Assembly: GCF_014297365.1 (NCBI RefSeq)
Contig: NZ_JACOQD010000003.1
Coordinates: 62,001 to 126,000 of the forward strand
Direction of reading: 5' to 3'
Source of the DNA: Winogradskyella echinorum
GTDB taxonomy: Bacteria > Bacteroidota > Bacteroidia > Flavobacteriales > Flavobacteriaceae
Length of the DNA stretch: 64,000 nucleotides
Shown here: one piece after another, positions 8,991-16,930 of the stretch
How the letters are laid out: each line of letters starts with the position of its first letter
How positions within the stretch are numbered: the stretch's first letter is position 1
The notes under the pieces: model-generated
What the model saw: the letters and a program-made list of their open reading frames with translations, nothing else
The model's database searches: none
What the model was told of the DNA's origin: nothing
Position numbers and translations under genes: made by a program

Positions 8991-9491
8991 ATGGAAAAGA
9001 ATAAATTAAATAACATAACATCAACTGGTTTTAAAACACCAGAGCAATACTTTGAGTCTTTTGATGATAAACTCTTTGAACGTTTAGCAGAAAAGAAAAC
9101 TATTGCAAGTATTGAAACTTCTGGTTTTACGGTGCCTAATGATTACTTTAATACGGTTGAAGATAATGTGTTTAGTAAACTCAATAATGAGGAAAAACCT
9201 GTTATAAGATTAAAATCTAAATCAAAGTTTTATTACGTTGCAGGTATTGCTGCTAGTTTTGCATTATTATTCAGTATTGTATTTAATAATAAGGATGTTA
9301 CTTTTGATGCCGTAGATACTCTTGCTTTAGAGAGCTATTTATATCAAGAAGACTACACATCTGATGAGTTAGCTGTATTATTTACTGAAAATGATATTTC
9401 TGTAAATGACTTTATTGATGTTCAAATTTCAGAAGAAACTATAAATCAATACATTGAATCTATAGATTCTGAAGATTTTATTTTAGATTAA
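8991..9491 (+). CDS. One-TM putative anti-sigma protein with tandem GF-P-YF repeats
   Basis: A 166-residue protein. The cytoplasmic N-terminal part contains two copies of one motif, TGFKTPEQYFESFDDKLFERL-like at residues 12-32 and SGFTVPNDYFNTVEDNVFSKL-like at 44-64. A single membrane helix follows at about 79-98, then an acidic periplasmic tail. No family could be named with certainty. The position directly after an ECF sigma gene and the topology suggest an anti-sigma factor or sensor. The repeats are the best candidates for the sigma-binding surface (inference). Confidence 0.6.
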   Translation: MEKNKLNNITSTGFKTPEQYFESFDDKLFERLAEKKTIASIETSGFTVPNDYFNTVEDNVFSKLNNEEKPVIRLKSKSKFYYVAGIAASFALLFSIVFNNKDVTFDAVDTLALESYLYQEDYTSDELAVLFTENDISVNDFIDVQISEETINQYIESIDSEDFILD

Positions 9492-9547
9492 AAATTATGA
9501 GTTTTTCAACAAAAAATCACAAATTCAATATAGAAAATATAAATTCT

Positions 9548-9997
9548 ATGAGTAAAAAGACCTATACCCTATTTTTTCTACTATTTATTTCAGTAAGTGT
9601 ATTTGCACAAAAAATAGATAGTGAAAAGATTAAAGCCTTAAAAGTTGCTCATATAACGGAGCAATTAGACTTAACGCAAAAAGAAGCGCAAAAATTTTGG
9701 CCAATTTATAATGCTAATGAAGAAGCTGAAAATAAATTAAGAGATAAATCGCGAAAAAAGCGTAATGAAAAAAAGTCGGAAGACTTAACCGAAAGTGAAG
9801 CTAAAGCACTTTTAATACATATGATAGATGTAGAAAAGGAAAAGGTTGCGCTACGCTCTAAAATGCTTAACGACTTATTAGAAATATTACCTGCAAAAAA
9901 GATAGTCGCTCTTATACAGGCAGAAAGTTCATTTAGACGTAAAATGCTACAAGAATTTAGAAAACGTCAAGGAGATAGAGGAAAAAATCGTAAATAA
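9548..9997 (+). CDS. Exported Spy/CpxP-like periplasmic sensor protein
   Basis: A 149-residue protein. The start is set at MSKKTYTLFFLLFISVSVFAQ because it gives a clean signal peptide; an in-frame ATG 51 nt upstream would put 17 polar residues before it. The mature part is highly charged and helical (LTQKEAQKFWPIYNANEEAENKL) and ends in a basic tail (RKRQGDRGKNRK). Length, LTQKE motif and gene order fit the Bacteroidota family annotated as sensor of ECF-type sigma factor, related in fold to Spy/CpxP chaperones. It probably senses periplasmic stress or a metal and signals through the one-TM partner. Confidence 0.65.
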   Translation: MSKKTYTLFFLLFISVSVFAQKIDSEKIKALKVAHITEQLDLTQKEAQKFWPIYNANEEAENKLRDKSRKKRNEKKSEDLTESEAKALLIHMIDVEKEKVALRSKMLNDLLEILPAKKIVALIQAESSFRRKMLQEFRKRQGDRGKNRK

Positions 9998-10005
9998 ATA
10001 CAAAA

Positions 10006-10029
10006 AAAAGAAGCCAATTGGCTTCTTTT
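10006..10029. terminator. Bidirectional terminator between convergent genes
   Basis: A perfect palindromic stem of 10 bp (AAAAGAAGCC / GGCTTCTTTT) with an AATT loop, with A and T tracts on both sides. It lies 8 nt after the Spy-like gene and 1 nt before the end of the convergent BNR gene. Confidence 0.85.
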
Positions 10030-10030
10030 T

Positions 10031-11110
10031 TTATTCTCTAAAAGTTAACTTACTAATTCTACGATTACCCGCAGCATAAGCTGTAGAATCATTTAAAAAC
10101 CTTATTGTATAAAAACCTTCGTCACTAAGATGTTTCCATGTATCACCTGCGTCATTACTATAATCAATACCTTTAAAACCAATAGCAACGAGTTCCTTCC
10201 CATTACTATTAGGCACATACTGAACACAACTTCTGTAACCTGGACCTTTACCATTAGCAACTACAGTCCAAGTTTTACCTCCGTCGTTAGTTCTTATTTT
10301 ATTATTTAAGGTATCATTAGGCTTCGTATAATCTCCACCAATAGCAAAACCGTTTTTTTCATCATAAAAATCTATAGAATACATTCCTGTGGTCTCCTTA
10401 CCTTGAATGATTGGAGTTTTATAAACCTCCCAAGTTTTTCCTTTATTTGGTGAATATAAAACTCGACTTGTTTTACCTCCTGTGGCTACCCAAGTATGAT
10501 CTCCGACAATTGAAATATTAGTATCACTAGCAGCAAATGCAGCCTCTCCGTCTTTTGCTTTCGGTAAATCATCACAAGACATCTTTGCCCAAGTGCTGCC
10601 TCCATCTCTGGTGATAATTACACTCATACAATCGTCTGTTGGATCACCAATCGCAATACCTTCTTGGTCATTCCAGAAGTCCATAGAATCATAGAAAGCT
10701 TTTGGATGGGTTTCTTGGTATACTCGTTCTGGTAAACCATCAAAGAACTCATCAATTTTTAACCTAAATAAATATCCAGGACTCAAAACAGAAAAAAAGA
10801 AATAATGGTCACTTGTTTTCGATACTGACCGAAACTCCAATAAAGACTCCGTCAGTAATGAATCATACCCTCTTATTACAACCTCTCTAAATGGATCGAA
10901 ACCATCTATATAAGATTTACCAAATTTTGTATTATTTCCTGCAAAATAAAATTCATCATTCTCACCTAAATCCAAAGCTCTAACACTTAATTCTCGATCT
11001 TCCCAAAGCGTATCAATTTCAACTTTAGAAAATTTTCTAGGTTTATTTACTTTTTCCTTTTTACAGGAAATCAAACCAAACAAAATAACACATACAATTA
11101 AATGGCGCAT
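10031..11110 (-). CDS. BNR-repeat beta-propeller lipoprotein (Ycf48/VPS10-like)
   Basis: A 359-residue lipoprotein. The start is at MRHLIVCVILFGLISC, which gives an SPII signal with the lipobox cysteine at residue 16; a longer frame extends across a terminator hairpin and is unlikely. The mature protein is a propeller with Asp-box/BNR motifs such as TRDGGSTWAKM, SPNKGKTWEVY, TNDGGKTWTVV and SNDAGDTWKHL. Such folds bind proteins or glycans; no catalytic residues are evident. It is separated from the SCO gene by a terminator and may be expressed by read-through. Confidence 0.75.
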   Translation of the reverse strand: MRHLIVCVILFGLISCKKEKVNKPRKFSKVEIDTLWEDRELSVRALDLGENDEFYFAGNNTKFGKSYIDGFDPFREVVIRGYDSLLTESLLEFRSVSKTSDHYFFFSVLSPGYLFRLKIDEFFDGLPERVYQETHPKAFYDSMDFWNDQEGIAIGDPTDDCMSVIITRDGGSTWAKMSCDDLPKAKDGEAAFAASDTNISIVGDHTWVATGGKTSRVLYSPNKGKTWEVYKTPIIQGKETTGMYSIDFYDEKNGFAIGGDYTKPNDTLNNKIRTNDGGKTWTVVANGKGPGYRSCVQYVPNSNGKELVAIGFKGIDYSNDAGDTWKHLSDEGFYTIRFLNDSTAYAAGNRRISKLTFRE

Positions 11111-11137
11111 AGTCTCAATTTTCCCATAAAAATAGAA

Positions 11138-11164
11138 AAGCTTCGCGATATAACCGCGAAGCTT
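11138..11164 (-). terminator. Terminator after SCO gene
   Basis: A 10-bp perfect stem AAGCTTCGCG / CGCGAAGCTT with a 7-nt loop, followed on the leftward transcript by TTTTCTATTTTT. It is the GC-richest short stretch of its surroundings and lies 23 nt after the SCO stop codon. Confidence 0.8.
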
Positions 11165-11187
11165 GTCATCAATCAATCAAAAATAAG

Positions 11188-11895
11188 CTAGGTCATCACT
11201 CTAGCTTCTGCTTTCAATGCTTTAACATCTATTATTAATTGTTGCATTGATGCTCTATTTAATCCGTTATAAATACCTCTAATATGTTTGTTTTTATCTA
11301 TGAGCAAAAAATTTTCGGTATGTAGAAAATCATCAATATTCTTTGGTTCACCGAGATCATTTTCAATAAAATAATGTTCGCGTCCTAAGTTGTAAATCTG
11401 TAGCTTATCTCCAGTAACCAAATGCCATTTGTTATCAATTATACCATTTCGCTTTGCATAGTTTTTTAGTACAGGAACAGAATCTTGTGTTGGTGTAACC
11501 GTATGCGACAAAAACAAAACCTCATCATCGTCTATAAATTCTTCTTGTAACTTAAACATATTACCTGTCATTTGTGGACAAATTCCTGGGCAACTAGCAA
11601 AAAAGAAATCGGTTATGTAGATTTTATTATCAAACGTTTTTTGTGTTATAGTTTCACCTAACTGATTAATTAATTTGAAATCTGGAATTCTATGAAACTG
11701 TTGTTCTTCTTCCGTACCAGGTATTAACCAATTTGGTGTAAAAGATTCATCATTGTAATAAGGTAGGTAATCTACCCTACTTATTTCTTTTGCTTTAAAG
11801 TATTCTTTTTTCACCTTGTCTTTACAACTAAAAACAACAAGAAAAAGCACCACTAATACTATTTTATATATTTTGCTTTCTAATAACTTTTTCAT
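11188..11895 (-). CDS. SCO1/SenC-family copper chaperone lipoprotein
   Basis: A 235-residue membrane-anchored thioredoxin-fold protein. The N-terminus has a hydrophobic segment ending in VFSC (lipobox C24). The copper site is complete: SCPGICP (C102, C106) and H192 in DFLHTENF. SCO proteins deliver copper to the CuA site of cytochrome oxidase or act as thiol reductants. The cbb3 oxidase encoded elsewhere in the window has no CuA site, so this SCO may serve another oxidase or another cuproprotein. Its start overlaps the MORN gene by 32 nt, so the two are translated in a coupled way as the end of the YHYH-MORN-SCO operon. Confidence 0.9.
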   Translation of the reverse strand: MKKLLESKIYKIVLVVLFLVVFSCKDKVKKEYFKAKEISRVDYLPYYNDESFTPNWLIPGTEEEQQFHRIPDFKLINQLGETITQKTFDNKIYITDFFFASCPGICPQMTGNMFKLQEEFIDDDEVLFLSHTVTPTQDSVPVLKNYAKRNGIIDNKWHLVTGDKLQIYNLGREHYFIENDLGEPKNIDDFLHTENFLLIDKNKHIRGIYNGLNRASMQQLIIDVKALKAEARVMT

Positions 11896-12487
11896 CTTCT
11901 AATTTATAGCAAGAATTTGCTCGCATTAATCCAAATATGCGACCATTTTTAGCTTCATAATTCACGTAAAGTTGTCCATTTGGTAACCAAGCTTTTTGAA
12001 TCCCTTCTTCACTACCACCTACTAATTGTCTTAACTTAGACAATTCTCCATTAGAGTACCACTGCTTTTCTTCTCCTTGTTTTTTACCATCGACATAGTT
12101 TACTTGCAACGCTAAATTTCCATTTTCCCAATAACTTTTATAGTCATCAGTTAATTTATTCTGATTATAATACGATTCAATCCTTAAAACACCATGTTTA
12201 GACCAGGTCCTGGCAACACCATGTCTTTTTCCGTTATAAAATCCTAGCTTTTCTTTTAAAGAGTCATTATCGTGAAACTTTAATGAATAGCCATTGTAAG
12301 GTTGTCCTTCATAATACCATACACCTTCTAGCTGATTTAAAACTAATTCAGACTTTAGTACTTCTCTACTATCTATAACAATTATGTTATCTTCTTTTAT
12401 ATCAGACAAAATATCAGAAGAAGTATTTATTGACGCTTCTTTACAGCCCAATAAACAAAGTAACATTGTTATTAATATTACTCTCAT
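11864..12487 (-). CDS. MORN-repeat lipoprotein (YwqK-type)
   Basis: A 207-residue lipoprotein with signal MRVILITMLLCLLGC (C15). The mature part has repeated MORN/YwqK-type phrases: YNGYSLKFHDNDSLKEKLGFYNGKRHG-like units, YWENGNLALQVNYVDGKKQG and WYSNGELSKLRQL. Database labels call this family a toxin-antitoxin system component, but here it is an exported lipoprotein in an operon with YHYH and SCO genes, so a TA role is unlikely. It could be a surface or periplasmic scaffold. It begins 2 nt after the YHYH stop and overlaps the SCO gene by 32 nt. Confidence 0.75.
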   Translation of the reverse strand: MRVILITMLLCLLGCKEASINTSSDILSDIKEDNIIVIDSREVLKSELVLNQLEGVWYYEGQPYNGYSLKFHDNDSLKEKLGFYNGKRHGVARTWSKHGVLRIESYYNQNKLTDDYKSYWENGNLALQVNYVDGKKQGEEKQWYSNGELSKLRQLVGGSEEGIQKAWLPNGQLYVNYEAKNGRIFGLMRANSCYKLEDEKVIRKQNI

Positions 12488-12489
12488 AA

Positions 12490-13239
12490 TTAATAACCTC
12501 GATATGGTCCTGCAAATGCTAAGTAAGACCCAGTTGTAGAATACACTTCGTTAATTATATGGTAATGATATTCTTCAGTACCATCAGTATATTGGGTAGT
12601 TGAAGTATGCCCACCAGATGCATCTAAATCTGTTGGATAAGTTCCTGTAGAATTACATTTTCTTCCGTATAAAAAAACACCATCTAAAAGAATTCCGACT
12701 AAATTTTCATCATCATCTGAAAAAGCTTTTGGTTCTAAGTGATAGTGGTATACACCTGGCCCAATGTGTGCACCTGTCCAATCTAAACTAGCAGCTGCCT
12801 GGTCTAATGGCCCACCACCTTCTTGATCGTTAAAAATTGATGCTCCACTTACCGCTATACCAATAGTATTAAAAGTTGTAGAAACAGTACTGCCAGACAA
12901 ATTAGGAGTAGCATCAACTGTAATTGTTGTTGCATTATTATTACTAGACATAATACTTGGTGTAGTTGCTACATTTGGCTCATCTCTATATAATGCATGA
13001 CCTTCTCCCCAATAAATTGTCTCATGATCTGGTAAACCTGTAGTTTCTATAACTACATTAGATCCATCTACATAAATTGTTGTCGCATCTGAATTAAATG
13101 CAGCAAAAGCTGGATGCAGTTCTGCAATCACTCCGTCATCTCCATCGTCAGTGGATGATGAATTATCATCTGATGAACAGCCAATGTTTAATAAAACTAT
13201 TGATATCATCAATATTATAAATTTAAATAAATTCTTCAT
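12490..13239 (-). CDS. YHYH-domain lipoprotein
   Basis: A 249-residue lipoprotein (signal MKNLFKFIILMISIVLLNIGC, C21), followed by an acidic serine-rich linker. The YHYH domain is recognised by GAHIGPGVYHYHLEPKAF and by EYHYHIINEVY near the end. This domain family has no established function; its clustered His and Tyr suggest metal binding (inference). The gene is first in the YHYH-MORN-SCO operon, behind a candidate ECF-2 promoter at 13268-13295. A second, larger YHYH protein is encoded just upstream. Confidence 0.8.
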   Translation of the reverse strand: MKNLFKFIILMISIVLLNIGCSSDDNSSSTDDGDDGVIAELHPAFAAFNSDATTIYVDGSNVVIETTGLPDHETIYWGEGHALYRDEPNVATTPSIMSSNNNATTITVDATPNLSGSTVSTTFNTIGIAVSGASIFNDQEGGGPLDQAAASLDWTGAHIGPGVYHYHLEPKAFSDDDENLVGILLDGVFLYGRKCNSTGTYPTDLDASGGHTSTTQYTDGTEEYHYHIINEVYSTTGSYLAFAGPYRGY

Positions 13240-13267
13240 GTTTAATCATTTTATAGTTTGAATAATG

Positions 13268-13295
13268 TTTAGATGCGGTTGATTAAAAAATCTTG
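13268..13295 (-). promoter_or_regulatory. Candidate ECF-2 promoter before YHYH-MORN-SCO operon
   Basis: CAAGATTTTTT, 8 nt, GCATCTAAA on the minus strand, with a 19-nt register. It ends 28 nt before the YHYH start codon. It shares the complete 9-mer GCATCTAAA and CAAG with the promoters of the sigma gene and its partner genes. Confidence 0.65.
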
Positions 13296-13309
13296 CGCTT
13301 TAGTTTAAT

Positions 13310-14443
13310 TTAATTTCTGCCACCTCTTGGTCTCGGTCTATTTTGCTGACCACCGTTTTCCAATTCCTCCTTAATTAGCATACCGTCGTGATTGGCGTCA
13401 ATTCTATCAAAATTATCTTTCAAAGGGCCTTTAACTTCAGCTTTAAATAATTTGCCATCTTTATTGGTATCCATTTCAGTAAACAACTCATTTATATTTG
13501 GTGGCCCACCTCTTCCTTCTCCTTGTCCTCCTTGCATGCCTACTTCTCGCTGCTTATCTGCATCAACCTCGCCCATAACACAACGGCTGACGTATGGAAA
13601 TTCAGCGGTAACTAAATACATATATTTTCCATCAATATTGATACCGTTACACGCATCTAAATCACCCGAACCTTCAACATATTCAAAATCTGAAGTAAAT
13701 GTACCGTCGTGATGACCTCCTACAGATATATCCATAGATTGATGTGGATTTTCATATGTGCAATCCTCTCCTTCTCTATTTCCTGATATTGCTTTATAGC
13801 TAGGCTTATACTTTCCGCTTTTAGAATAATACATTGGGAAACCATCGTGTGCAAAACCGATATGTACCAAATCTTCACCTGAGTCAAAATTTGCAATAAC
13901 TGAAGTTGGCGTACCATGATAATGGTAAGCTCCCGTCGGCTGAACATGTGCGTGGTTAAAATCCAAACCTAAATCAATGACATCTTGAAGCGCCTCTACT
14001 CGATAATTCTCACCCGTATCACATTCGACAACTTCTGCTGTTCCTGGTTCAAATTTAACACCATTAAGCGCTACACCTGGTTCTCTTATCCACTGTGGGT
14101 TTCTAGTATATTTTGGATTTACTGGAAATGAATACGTTCTATTCTGCGCAGAAATAGTATTTGGATTTCCTTGATTTGGAAAATCACCCGTCTTATGGTT
14201 GGGCAATGCATTGGTTAGCATAGTTCTAGTATCACCATTTACGGTGACAACTGTTTGTGTACCATATTTGGCATCTTTAAGAGTATAATTTCCAAAATAA
14301 TTTTCTGGCGTTTCAGTATGGTCGTGAGAATGGTCTTCTGACCCATTGTGTGTATGACCAGAATTGTTCTTTTGGCTATTACAACTTACAAAACTGAAGA
14401 TTGTGACCATTGCAAAGGCATAATAGAATAATTTACTTTTCAT
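13310..14443 (-). CDS. YHYH-domain lipoprotein with His-rich N-terminus and C-terminal EF-hands
   Basis: A 377-residue lipoprotein. The start is at MKSKLFYYAFAMVTIFSFVSC (C21); an ATG 15 nt upstream is also possible. Right after the lipid anchor comes a His-rich stretch (SGHTHNGSEDHSHDHTE). The YHYH domain occupies roughly residues 60-290 (HAHVQPTGAYHYHGTPT is its core). After a Gly-rich linker, two EF-hand loops follow, DTNKDGKLFKAE and DANHDGMLIKEE, and an RPRPRGGRN tail. It is therefore a multi-site metal binder (Ca by the EF-hands; Cu, Zn or Ni by the His-rich part is inference). It is co-transcribed with the EF-hand gene 19 nt upstream. Confidence 0.8.
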   Translation of the reverse strand: MKSKLFYYAFAMVTIFSFVSCNSQKNNSGHTHNGSEDHSHDHTETPENYFGNYTLKDAKYGTQTVVTVNGDTRTMLTNALPNHKTGDFPNQGNPNTISAQNRTYSFPVNPKYTRNPQWIREPGVALNGVKFEPGTAEVVECDTGENYRVEALQDVIDLGLDFNHAHVQPTGAYHYHGTPTSVIANFDSGEDLVHIGFAHDGFPMYYSKSGKYKPSYKAISGNREGEDCTYENPHQSMDISVGGHHDGTFTSDFEYVEGSGDLDACNGINIDGKYMYLVTAEFPYVSRCVMGEVDADKQREVGMQGGQGEGRGGPPNINELFTEMDTNKDGKLFKAEVKGPLKDNFDRIDANHDGMLIKEELENGGQQNRPRPRGGRN

Positions 14444-14462
14444 TTTTAAATAGTCCATTTTA

Positions 14463-14990
14463 TTAATTCTTTGTCTTTCTTCGCCCCTTTTTCCTTTTAC
14501 CATCTTCCTTTCCGAAAAACAACTTTAATTCTTCAATATCAAGTTGTCCATCTTCATTAGCATCAATTTCTTTGAAATTATCAATTAAATTGCGTTTATC
14601 TTTTGCCGCAACTTCTAATTCATTTAACAATCCATCTTCATTTTGATCAACTTCTTTTATTATGCTTTCTGCAGATACTTTTTTTGGTCTTTTACCATCT
14701 AAAGAAACTTCCAATTCTTCTAAATCGATAAACCCATCTGCATTAGCATCAATGTCATTAAAATCTTCAGAAATTTTGCCTCTTCTATCTTTTGATGCTT
14801 CGTCTTTGTCAATTTTATCGTCCTTGTTAGTATCTAACATTTTTAGAATTTCAGAAGCATCAGGTCTTCCACCACGTTGTTCTCCTCCTCCTTGTCTTCC
14901 TCCTCTGCCACCTGGTCCTTGTGCAAATACAGTGAAACTTAACAGTATTGCTAAAAACGTAATAATTGCCTTAATTTTAGTCTTATTCAT
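14463..14990 (-). CDS. Exported EF-hand calcium-binding protein with four loops
   Basis: A 175-residue secreted protein with a signal peptide ending at VFAQ, followed by a Gly/Arg-rich segment (GPGGRGGRQGGGEQRGGRP). Four EF-hand loops are seen in two pairs: DTNKDDKIDKDE, DANADGFIDLEE, DQNEDGLLNELE and DANEDGQLDIEE. The tail is basic (GKRKKGRRKTKN). It probably binds calcium in the periplasm or outside the cell. It is first in the EF-hand / YHYH-EF unit. A truncated relative lies before CotH at 16570-16690. Confidence 0.85.
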   Translation of the reverse strand: MNKTKIKAIITFLAILLSFTVFAQGPGGRGGRQGGGEQRGGRPDASEILKMLDTNKDDKIDKDEASKDRRGKISEDFNDIDANADGFIDLEELEVSLDGKRPKKVSAESIIKEVDQNEDGLLNELEVAAKDKRNLIDNFKEIDANEDGQLDIEELKLFFGKEDGKRKKGRRKTKN

Positions 14991-15062
14991 AATTCTATAT
15001 TTTAAATTTATTTAATCTCTTTCTTAATGTATATTCTTTATTGATATTAGATTTTCTTAAAA

Positions 15063-15092
15063 AAAAACCTCGAAATCTCTCCCGAGGTTTTT
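15063..15092 (-). terminator. Terminator after CotH
   Basis: A 10-bp perfect stem AAAAACCTCG / CGAGGTTTTT with a 10-nt loop and T tract on the leftward transcript, 33 nt after the CotH stop. Confidence 0.85.
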
Positions 15093-15125
15093 AATCAACT
15101 AATCAAACAATCTAAACTCAATATC

Positions 15126-16547
15126 TTAATCTAAGTATGCATTTACGGCATTAGCACGAGATACAACATGTGCATTCAATTGATTAACTGCCGATTGAAA
15201 TTCTGAACTGCTATTTAAAAATGTATAACCTGTCACTTCAGAAGTTGCATAAGGCTCAATTAAAGCCGAATAAGTTGCGTATTGGGATTGGATAGTGCTT
15301 ACATTAAATGCTCCATCTACCACTTCTTGCACATAAGTATCGTATTGCGCTTTATAAACATCATCTGCGTACAGATAACCAATCAATGGCCATTCTGAAG
15401 CATTTAATCCAGAAAAATCTAATGGCAACGATCCACCTTGTTTCCCAAATTGTAAGGACTCGTTATTATCCCAAGGTATCCATGTTAATTTGCTCGTATC
15501 CGGATTGTTGTATAGATAATAATTATGGGTCATTCTGCCATAGGTATCCCAATTTTGAATTACAGTATTAGTCGCCAAGTATTTTAGAAACACATCAGTA
15601 TCTAAAACAGTTTCTAAATTAGTTCGCCAAGTTGCAGCATCAGTCGTTCTTGTTCCATCATTTAAAATTGAAAGTAGATTAGCAACATCAGTAAAATCTG
15701 CGTCATCTTCATTGGTTTTCTTTACATACTCGTCTTCATCAAAGGTGCCAGCTGCAAAACTTGCTGCATCTCCATCTGGTTTGTACAAATTTCCATCATC
15801 ATCTGAGAATTGGGTATCTAAAACTGTATCATCAACCTCTTCTACCATTGTATACAACCCAAAATATTGTGGTCCATCTCCATGATCTACATAAACCGCA
15901 TAAAATGCCGTATGGGAAGCCACTAATCCTGCATTTCTAAATACATCTGTTGCCACTTTTTCGCGAAGCATAGACTTGTCGTCATAATTATTTTTAAGGC
16001 TTAATTTTTTAAAACCATAAAAACGTTGATTATCTATTTGTGGGTAATCATCTTCGAATTCATCAAAATCCAATTTAAACGACAATTTTAAGACGCCATT
16101 TGCCCAAGACGATGCCAAACTGGAATTTCCTTTAAAACGAACACCTACACGATACCATTCGATGTCATTATAAAACACTTCTGCAGGTACAAAAATAGGA
16201 TCTTCATCATCATCTGAAAATGAACCATTACCACTTCCAAATGCTCCATATAAATTGGTCATGTCATCGAGCATACTTTGCCAACGTGCTTCTGTAATAA
16301 CTATATCAATTCTTTTAACGGCATTATCTTCAAAAACTTCGTCGAAATTTGGATCTGCGTCTTTACTGTGCGTGGCTTCTGTCCAGTCAGTAGCTTCAAA
16401 ATCTGTATCGTCAATAATTACCTCTTGCTCATCTTCATCATTTGATGTTGTAGAATCATCATCGCTACATCCATTAAAAGTTATTAAGAAAGCACTGAAA
16501 ATAAACGCTATAAATATTTGGTTAAAATTCTTTCTAAGTCTTTTCAT
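15126..16547 (-). CDS. CotH kinase-family lipoprotein
   Basis: A 473-residue lipoprotein (start MKRLRKNFNQIFIAFIFSAFLITFNGC; lipobox cysteine 27). The CotH fold begins after an acidic linker: RIDIVITEARWQSML, the VRFKGNSS motif, LSFKLDFDEF, the LREKVATDVFRNAG helix, then YFGLYTMVEEVD and the late active-site part TWIPWDNNESLQFG. CotH proteins are secreted protein kinases known from Bacillus spore coat and also found in many non-spore formers. The substrate here is unknown; the exported EF-hand and YHYH proteins encoded next door are candidates. It is read from the ECF-2-type promoter at 16820-16847 and ends in a strong terminator. Confidence 0.85.
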   Translation of the reverse strand: MKRLRKNFNQIFIAFIFSAFLITFNGCSDDDSTTSNDEDEQEVIIDDTDFEATDWTEATHSKDADPNFDEVFEDNAVKRIDIVITEARWQSMLDDMTNLYGAFGSGNGSFSDDDEDPIFVPAEVFYNDIEWYRVGVRFKGNSSLASSWANGVLKLSFKLDFDEFEDDYPQIDNQRFYGFKKLSLKNNYDDKSMLREKVATDVFRNAGLVASHTAFYAVYVDHGDGPQYFGLYTMVEEVDDTVLDTQFSDDDGNLYKPDGDAASFAAGTFDEDEYVKKTNEDDADFTDVANLLSILNDGTRTTDAATWRTNLETVLDTDVFLKYLATNTVIQNWDTYGRMTHNYYLYNNPDTSKLTWIPWDNNESLQFGKQGGSLPLDFSGLNASEWPLIGYLYADDVYKAQYDTYVQEVVDGAFNVSTIQSQYATYSALIEPYATSEVTGYTFLNSSSEFQSAVNQLNAHVVSRANAVNAYLD

Positions 16548-16569
16548 CTCTTTAAATTTTTGGGTTAGT

Positions 16570-16690
16570 TTAATTTGAATCATTATTCTTTTCTTTTCGC
16601 TCTAGTTTAGTTGCCTTTTTTAATTCCTCCTTTGTAATAAATCTATTTCAATTCTTATCCATCTCTTTTTAATAAACTTTAAACGTAGGT
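16570..16690 (-). pseudogene. EF-hand gene remnant with stop codon in the calcium loop
   Basis: On the minus strand the frame ending in TAA at 16570-16572 reads back through ..ITKEELKKATKLERKEKNNDSN and, before it, MDKN-stop-NRF. This is an EF-hand loop (consensus D-K-N-G-N-G-F-I-T-K-E-E) in which loop position 4 is TGA instead of a glycine GGA codon, and position 6 is AGA instead of GGA. A TAA lies six codons before that TGA, and another lies further upstream. The piece sits between an ECF-2-type promoter and CotH, so it looks like a dead first gene of that operon, related to the intact EF-hand gene at 14463-14990. The rest of the 16584-16930 interval has only the promoter and the terminator listed here. 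Confidence 0.55.
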
Positions 16691-16819
16691 AACTTCTCCA
16701 CTTATTTTATATCACGAACAGATTGACCATTTGAAATATTTTAAATAACTACTAGAACAAATGCTTATACTAATCTTTTGAAGTGTTACTTCTTATAATT
16801 TAATTTTAAGTTATGTTTA

Positions 16820-16847
16820 TTTAGATGAACTTGCTTTATTTAACTTG
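16820..16847 (-). promoter_or_regulatory. Candidate ECF-2 promoter before CotH
   Basis: CAAGTTAAATA, 8 nt, TCATCTAAA on the minus strand, with a 19-nt register. It lies just downstream of the terminator of the sigma module, so CotH would have its own transcript with a leader of about 265 nt that holds the EF-hand remnant. Confidence 0.6.
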
Positions 16848-16876
16848 TGCTTGGTCTTGTTAAAAAAATCACAAAA

Positions 16877-16906
16877 AAAAGACCTTCATTATTTTGAAGG
16901 TCTTTT
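16877..16906 (-). terminator. Terminator of the ECF-2 module
   Basis: A 12-bp perfect stem AAAAGACCTTCA / TGAAGGTCTTTT with a 6-nt loop and T tract on the leftward transcript, 24 nt after the Spy-like gene. Confidence 0.85.
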
Positions 16907-16930
16907 GATTATAAAAATTGACTATTTTCA

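Noticed and set aside
11864..12487. Toxin-antitoxin function for the MORN-repeat protein
   Set aside because: The family label is common for YwqK-like repeats, but this protein is a lipoprotein within a YHYH-SCO operon and no toxin gene is adjacent.
13720..13947. Minus-strand open frame inside the YHYH-EF gene in another frame
   Set aside because: Its peptide only resembles out-of-frame reading of the YHYH domain; the main frame is intact, so there is no frameshift.
15044..15071. A possible ECF-2 promoter (GAGGTTTTTTT ... ATCTAAT, minus strand) before the EF-hand gene at 14463-14990
   Set aside because: The box distance is 2 nt shorter than in the four accepted sites, CAAG is replaced by GAGG, and the T tract belongs to the CotH terminator. 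I did not count it, so the promoter of the EF-hand/YHYH-EF unit is unknown.
16255..16578. Open frame of 107 codons on the plus strand opposite CotH
   Set aside because: It is fully antisense to a well-supported gene, has serine-rich shadow composition and no family likeness.
16654..16656. TGA in the EF-hand remnant as a recoded codon
   Set aside because: Other stops lie upstream in the same frame, there is no selenocysteine signal, and Gly-to-stop by one base change is simpler. It is treated as a pseudogene.
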